Shown here: one piece after another, positions 62,601-64,000 of the stretch
Numbering within the stretch: the first letter of the stretch is position 1
How the letters are laid out: the number at the start of each line of letters is the position of its first letter
Assembly: GCA_949752745.1 (NCBI GenBank)
Contig: OX457029.1
Coordinates: 43,758,500 to 43,822,499 of the forward strand
Source: Protula sp. h YS-2021
Taxonomy: Eukaryota > Annelida > Polychaeta > Sabellida > Serpulidae
Reading direction: 5' to 3'
DNA: 64,000 nucleotides
Notes under the pieces: model-generated
The model's input: the letters and a program-made list of their open reading frames with translations, nothing else
Told to the model about the DNA's origin: nothing
Database searches by the model: none
Program-made: the position numbers and the translations under genes

Positions 62601-64000
62601 CTAAGTCAGCCGCAGCAAGTGTAAGGCTTCACCGTAACAAAAGAAATTCTGTTCTCACTTGTCACTGTATAACTGAAGTTTAAGTTGCTTAGTTCTTTGT
62701 CTTTTTCATTGAGCACGGGGTAATGGGGGGGGGGGGGGATTTTGCAACAGTTCTTGTCTGACGTTGACATTTTAAGATTATATTAAATAAATATATTTTT
62801 AATCAGCAAGAATGTAAATGACGTCGAGTGCCCATAAAAATTTTAAGAAGTGAGTGGCAGTGCAAGAAAATGGCAAAAAACATCATCGGCATATATTTAG
62901 AATTAACAGAGCTGGATACAGGAGGCAAGTAGAATGTCTTAGGGAATTGTGTTCCAGGGAAACTGGTGCAGTTTGTGAGCCGAGAGCTGTGACTAAGATC
63001 CCTCCGCCGCCACCATTGAAGGAACTGCCCTTACCGTCACAACTGAAGCGAGGGCTGTTCTGTGGTAACAAGGTATCGCACTCGTCACCGCGTTGGCGAA
63101 AATGTACAGATTTTAAACAAGAAAAAAATGGTAAAATTTATCAACAATTAATGAAGGTAAATAAACTTTGAAACAAAAGTTCATTTGTTTATGATGAATA
63201 GGAGGGCGTTTGTAGATGGTGTTATTGCTTACCTAAAAAGGATTGAAATTCAAGGGCCCCTGTACTTTTCCATGGTGCCAGGTGACGGTCAAGGTGACGG
63301 AGGTCGCCTCGCCCTCTCAGTTTTGGGTGAATGTTGATTGTCCAGAGTTCGGTCAAAAGCTGCCAGAGCTTGAGGAGAAGTTGCAGCCTCATTATGAGAA
63401 AAAGGCTCCAAAGAATACCTTCAGGTAATAACAAGGAAGCTGGAGCCTTGGAAATAAAGTTTCAGTGCCTTCATAAGCGTAATCTTTACTGATTCAGTTT
63501 GTGCATTTTATGATTTAATTTCAAAATGTTTATATTTTTCCCACATGACTATTAACATGTAACAAATATTTGTTTACGCAAGCCAAAATGTTGCCTGTGT
63601 CATCTCGTTCGCTTTGCTACTTCATTTCAGACCAAATGGCAATAATTTGTATGCGGCGAAGTCACAGCGGGACAACCGCTGGCACAGAGCTCTCGGCTAC
63701 GACCAAGACTTTGAATGCGTGTCCGTCCTGTACCTGGACTCGGGCCTGCGAGAATACGTGCCCTTCTCCCGCCTGCACAACCTGGAGTCGGACTTCTGCT
63801 CGCTGCCATTCCAAGCCGTCTGCTGCGCAGTGGCGTACGTGGCGCCATCTGGCGGCGGCGAGGACTGGCGTAGCGAGGAGTGCGAGCAGTTCAGGGGATT
63901 TCTTCATTCTGGTGTGTTCACTGCAGACGTGAAGGACAAAGATGACGTCCGTGCGTACGTCGACTTGATCGTCAATGATCACTCTCTACGCGAGCATATG
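40115..64000 (+). CDS. Vreteno/TDRD1-like piRNA-pathway protein: RRM, MYND, two CCCH fingers, Tudor regions (spliced, partial at both ends)
   Basis: Twenty-five exons join in one unbroken frame of about 1,183 codons: 40115-40171, 40547-40654, 40950-41010, 41348-41433, 42026-42170, 42954-43061, 43326-43393, 43675-43700, 43961-44399, 45382-45480, 46916-47026, 47531-47604, 47855-48020, 48612-48734, 54202-54327, 56461-56527, 57110-57271, 58308-58613, 59128-59217, 59432-59647, 60323-60449, 62464-62620, 62958-63072, 63282-63424, 63631-64000. Approximate domain order by residue: RRM 62-140, Pro/Gly/Tyr-rich 215-450, MYND 454-490, CCCH 522-540 and 564-582, Tudor core 830-860, second Tudor core about 1075-1100. 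RRM plus MYND plus two Tudors is the known layout of Drosophila Vreteno; TDRD1 has MYND plus four Tudors. Both act in germline piRNA biogenesis by binding methylated Piwi proteins. The role here is inferred. The first exon with ATG and the 3' end are missing. Confidence 0.85.
40950..42170 (+). CDS. Tudor gene, RRM domain (three exons)
   Basis: Exons 40950-41010, 41348-41433 and 42026-42170 encode a canonical RNA-recognition motif. LYITGIP is RNP2 and YGFVRY the RNP1 core, with the LTNLFGEYGEVVRCV helix between and an AMTGLNGKSFMGGEVVMRVK end. It is followed by a KSEAQKEEERRRKE helix. The RNP1 aromatics Tyr/Phe are present, so RNA binding is plausible. The second exon uses a weak donor (GG|GTTCGT), chosen because it alone restores RNP1 in frame. 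Confidence 0.9.
41609..41680. repeat. Microsatellite (GT)n-(GA)n
   Basis: A run of about 10 GT followed by about 24 GA dinucleotides in Tudor-gene intron 41434-42025. A 63-codon frame across it is spurious. Confidence 0.97.
42768..42918. mobile_element. Short hAT-like MITE, relative of 2026-2935 (inverted)
   Basis: The termini GGGGTTCGCGTTGG and CCAGCGCGAACCCTG have AATGAT flanking on both sides. Its body matches 2820-2935 and 2026-2062 in reverse complement, giving the uninterrupted form of the MITE. It lies in the intron before exon 42954, ending 35 bp upstream of it. Confidence 0.8.
42954..43700 (+). CDS. Tudor gene, acidic linker exons including a 26-nt microexon
   Basis: Exons 42954-43061 (YNDTLMRGVEEALNMPSSDS, then DSVEDRRINDIIVKSK), 43326-43393 (TTGRDVNCDASGGLKISLGR) and 43675-43700 (QKLQKTET). 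The 26-nt exon (acceptor TTTCAG, donor A|GTTTGT) is needed because the exon before ends in phase 2 and the exon after must be entered in phase 1. With it the frame is continuous. Confidence 0.75.
43961..47026 (+). CDS. Tudor gene, Pro/Gly/Tyr-rich low-complexity region (three exons)
   Basis: Exons 43961-44399, 45382-45480 and 46916-47026. They encode Ser/Pro-rich sequence (SSDGPSPGLSRGSPIAQPAA) and then Gly/Tyr/Phe/Arg/Pro-rich sequence (YGRGNRVGFQGPDAFYRPPC, GRGYNMGGAFNPGFAPGPRN, PPFGMPQYNRPPPVYDGRR). Such disordered RG/FG/Y-rich segments are typical of granule proteins. A few RG dipeptides could be methylated, which is inference only. Joins are phase-consistent (CG|T, GG|A, GG|T). Confidence 0.85.
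44400..45381. other. Tudor-gene intron 9
   Basis: No element recognised. A TAATTTTAATTTA-type palindromic AT-rich cluster lies at 44905-44970 and an (ATA)n patch at 45000. Confidence 0.5.
45668..45905 (+). repeat. About 63-65-bp tandem array, four units
   Basis: Units share GTGGGCGATCGGAGGCCTGT, AAACGAGCCGCTCTGTCGTT and AGTCTGTTCGTCTGCTGG. It is more GC-rich than its intron (45481-46915). A 73-codon minus frame across it is a by-product. Confidence 0.85.
46165..46400. repeat. Fragment of the 37.4-40.1 kb repeat family
   Basis: One diverged unit of the 170-bp array is followed directly by CTCGGCTAGTCACTGTGTCC and CAGGACATTCTTGTTTT, which match 40048-40081. The 51-bp array is absent here, so copies differ by internal deletion or array loss. 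Confidence 0.65.
47531..48020 (+). CDS. Tudor gene, MYND zinc finger (two exons)
   Basis: Exons 47531-47604 and 47855-48020 join to CFVCKAKTNNRCSICQSVYY, then CSKTCQSDHWKIHKKEC. All eight MYND ligands are present (CxxC, CxxC, YCSxxCQ, HWxxHxxxC). In TDRD1 and Vreteno the MYND finger lies upstream of the Tudors and serves protein contacts. The donor A|GTACCA is weak, but only this join keeps the finger intact. Confidence 0.92.
48612..48734 (+). CDS. Tudor gene, first CCCH zinc finger
   Basis: This 123-nt exon encodes ECVFFRGQGCSYGDNCRYAH: C-x7-C-x5-C-x3-H with Tyr/Phe positions typical of CCCH fingers that bind RNA. Acceptor ATTTTAG, donor AG|GTCAGT. Such fingers are not part of the TDRD1 or Vreteno layouts I know. 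Confidence 0.9.
49640..49925 (-). repeat. About 60-bp tandem array related to 34906-35160
   Basis: Units on minus read ACAGTAAAAGCCGTTTTAGC-like with a GACCAA...CAGA.. segment and GAT(A/G)AAAA. It is the reverse-oriented relative of the 34.9-kb array and sits inside foldback element FB2. Confidence 0.65.
49930..50671. mobile_element. Foldback element FB3 with AAGTCAACCCACGACC words, nested in FB2
   Basis: The left end GGTTTGGACAAGTCAACCCA is followed by repeated CGACCAACTCAACCCA words to about 50080. The right end has TGGGTTGAGTTGAC words from about 50595, ending GACTTGACCCAAGACC. The 8-bp duplication GATAATAA (49922-49929, 50672-50679) bounds it, as in hAT-type insertions. The interior contains a GACGGACGGACACGGCC block and TTAATTGCAATTT (50395). 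No ORF. Confidence 0.85.
51861..51977. mobile_element. 117-bp MITE with perfect 27-bp TIRs
   Basis: GGTCAAGAGGGAAGTACAGG (continuing GAAATAC) is exactly inverted at 51951-51977, and ATGT flanks both sides (51857-51860, 51978-51981). Perfect arms suggest a recent insertion. Confidence 0.88.
52716..52832. repeat. GGGGCCGAGTTGACC word cluster, probable solo element end
   Basis: Six or so copies of (A)GGGGCCGAGTTG(AC) words end GACCCAAGACCC, the same terminus as element FB3 (50671). No opposite arm was seen nearby, so it may be a truncated relative. Confidence 0.6.
54202..54327 (+). CDS. Tudor gene, second CCCH zinc finger
   Basis: Encodes SIKDSKECFYWRTSGCRDLA and continues ACHYEHKPESKG to YQQHLA: again C-x7-C-x5-C-x3-H, 23 residues after the first finger's His. 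The donor GC|GTAATC overlaps an in-frame TAA (54329-54331). Only splicing here, in phase 2, leads into the next exon in frame (GCT TCA CAG). If this intron is kept, the protein stops at once. Confidence 0.85.
54893..55075 (+). repeat. 19-bp tandem array (TACATGCCCGACGTGTCAT)
   Basis: Seven clean units alternate between CCCGACGTGT and CTCGACATGT variants, bounded by half-matching GGTGTCATTTCAGGC units at both edges. It lies in the intron before exon 56461. It is non-coding; open frames arise from lack of stops in the unit. Confidence 0.9.
55085..55500 (+). repeat. About 170-bp direct repeat, two copies, after a CGTCCGTCTGTC run
   Basis: Copies at about 55155-55300 and 55330-55480 share ACGCGCCTAGAGCATTTATT, AGTGGAT(T/G)GATTCG and GCAGTGNAGTGACCAGGAATT-like blocks. 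It is preceded by a CTGTCCGTCTGTCTTTCTTG tract. Similar in style to 8960-9650. Confidence 0.75.
56461..58613 (+). CDS. Tudor gene, charged/Ser-Pro linker (three exons)
   Basis: Exons 56461-56527 (SQKEKAETGGKERAETGGKE, KK), 57110-57271 (AETPVASASAPEAAKQRKPN, then SFDERFVVDMNEDALKAWAA, DSDDDK) and 58308-58613 (PPAPRASPATFAITTPSPPS and on to RVTLDMLTKERIGTASRVQ). The first contains a tandem 24-bp duplication giving KAETGGKE/RAETGGKE. GC content rises sharply from 57110 on compared with 5' exons. Probably disordered linker before the Tudor region. Confidence 0.8.
57959..58210. repeat. Cluster of G-homopolymer tracts in a Tudor-gene intron
   Basis: Runs of ten or more G occur at about 57959, 58162 and 58200 between exons 57110-57271 and 58308-58613, with another at 57490. 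They stand out in an AT-rich intron and could form quadruplexes. Confidence 0.8.
58869..59090 (+). repeat. 45-bp minisatellite, about five units
   Basis: Units begin GGTAACTCGCATGCGCTTAA, followed by TGTATGTGGACATTGTACTG. The first three are exactly 45 bp, the last two diverge in length. It ends about 37 bp before exon 59128, within range to affect its acceptor. Spurious 15-residue protein repeats appear in both strands. Confidence 0.92.
59128..62620 (+). CDS. Tudor gene, first Tudor region (four exons)
   Basis: Exons 59128-59217 (VSEAVGPNDFWLVKEECVPE), 59432-59647, 60323-60449 and 62464-62620. The core reads DDDSWYRACVQSLDANGSCL, then VRFVDFGNSAEA. The Trp-Tyr-Arg-Ala strand and the F-x-D-F-G-N turn carry the aromatic, Asp and Asn positions that bind methyl-arginine in extended Tudor domains. 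The flanking AEHCMLGVRPASALGEWSEE and LAVSLKKPEPTERGEVKDG fit the staphylococcal-nuclease-like part. Donor of the last exon taken as GT|GTAAGG. Confidence 0.9.
60683..62353. mobile_element. Foldback element FB4 with TTTCGGCCCAAGACG words
   Basis: The left arm (60683-60893) carries about nine TTTCGGCCCA(AGACG) words. The right arm (62140-62353) carries the inverse GGGCCGAAACGTCTT words. The outermost bases GGGAC/GTCCC are inverse and flanked by GTA on each side, but the exact ends are uncertain. The interior has AATTGCAATT at 61498 and 61887, an inner hairpin (61126-61176) and no transposase. It occupies most of the intron between exons 60323-60449 and 62464-62620. Confidence 0.82.
61126..61176. 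repeat. Inner hairpin of FB4
   Basis: AAATCAGCTCATAATCCT and AGGATTATGAGCTGATTT are exact inverses with a loop of about 15 bases. Possibly another tiny insertion or a structural part of FB4. Confidence 0.8.
62958..64000 (+). CDS. Tudor gene, second Tudor region (three exons, cut by window end)
   Basis: Exons 62958-63072 (Pro-rich linker EPRAVTKIPPPPPLKELPLP), 63282-63424 (VTVKVTEVASPSQFWVNVDC) and 63631-64000. The core reads NRWHRALGYDQDFECVSVLY and LDSGLREYVPFSRLHNL, then the nuclease-like CAVAYVAPSGGGEDWRSEEC segment. The D-Y/F-G-N turn is replaced by D-S-G-L, so the Asn and one aromatic of the methyl-arginine cage are missing. The frame is open at base 64000. Confidence 0.88.

Overview
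This is an AT-rich, intron-rich, transposon-dense stretch of animal nuclear DNA. The evidence is GT-AG introns with phase-consistent exon joins, a metazoan germline-type gene, long simple repeats and many kinds of DNA transposon. A marine invertebrate fits best, possibly a lophotrochozoan such as a mollusc or brachiopod; that placement is a weak inference from repeat style. No prokaryotic features, rRNA, tRNA or CRISPR were seen.

Layout. (1) 1-7.8 kb holds the 5' half of a minus-strand gene with four visible coding exons. It encodes a Ser/Asp/Glu-rich acidic N-terminus followed by coiled coil; the 3' end lies off the window. Its large introns carry foldback and hAT-like elements. (2) 7.8-37 kb is about 29 kb with no gene I can support. 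It contains decayed retrotransposon pol (DIRS-like reverse transcriptase/RNase H near 25-26.5 kb on minus, an RNase H remnant near 18.7-19.3 kb on plus), a Tigger/pogo-like element with a transposase fragment (19.3-20.5 kb), MITEs, a foldback element (36.1-37.3 kb) and dispersed or tandem repeats. (3) 37.4-40.1 kb is a repeat composite of about 170-bp and 51-bp tandem arrays. (4) 40.1-64 kb is a plus-strand gene of at least 25 coding exons, open at both ends. The joined frame (about 1,183 codons) gives RRM, Pro/Gly/Tyr-rich region, MYND zinc finger, two CCCH zinc fingers, then two Tudor regions. This resembles Drosophila Vreteno and vertebrate TDRD1, which are piRNA-pathway Tudor proteins; the tandem CCCH fingers are an unusual addition.

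The strongest unexplained structure is a set of foldback elements (about 1.7-3.6, 19.7, 36-37, 48.8-51.5, 49.9-50.7 and 60.7-62.4 kb). Their terminal inverted repeats are built from many copies of a short word, different in each element. Several share an internal AATTGCAATT palindrome, and two share TGTT termini with a 4-bp TATR target duplication. Three of the large ones sit in introns of the two genes, nested with other elements. The setting, transposons packed around and inside a probable piRNA-pathway gene, is notable, but no functional link is shown.
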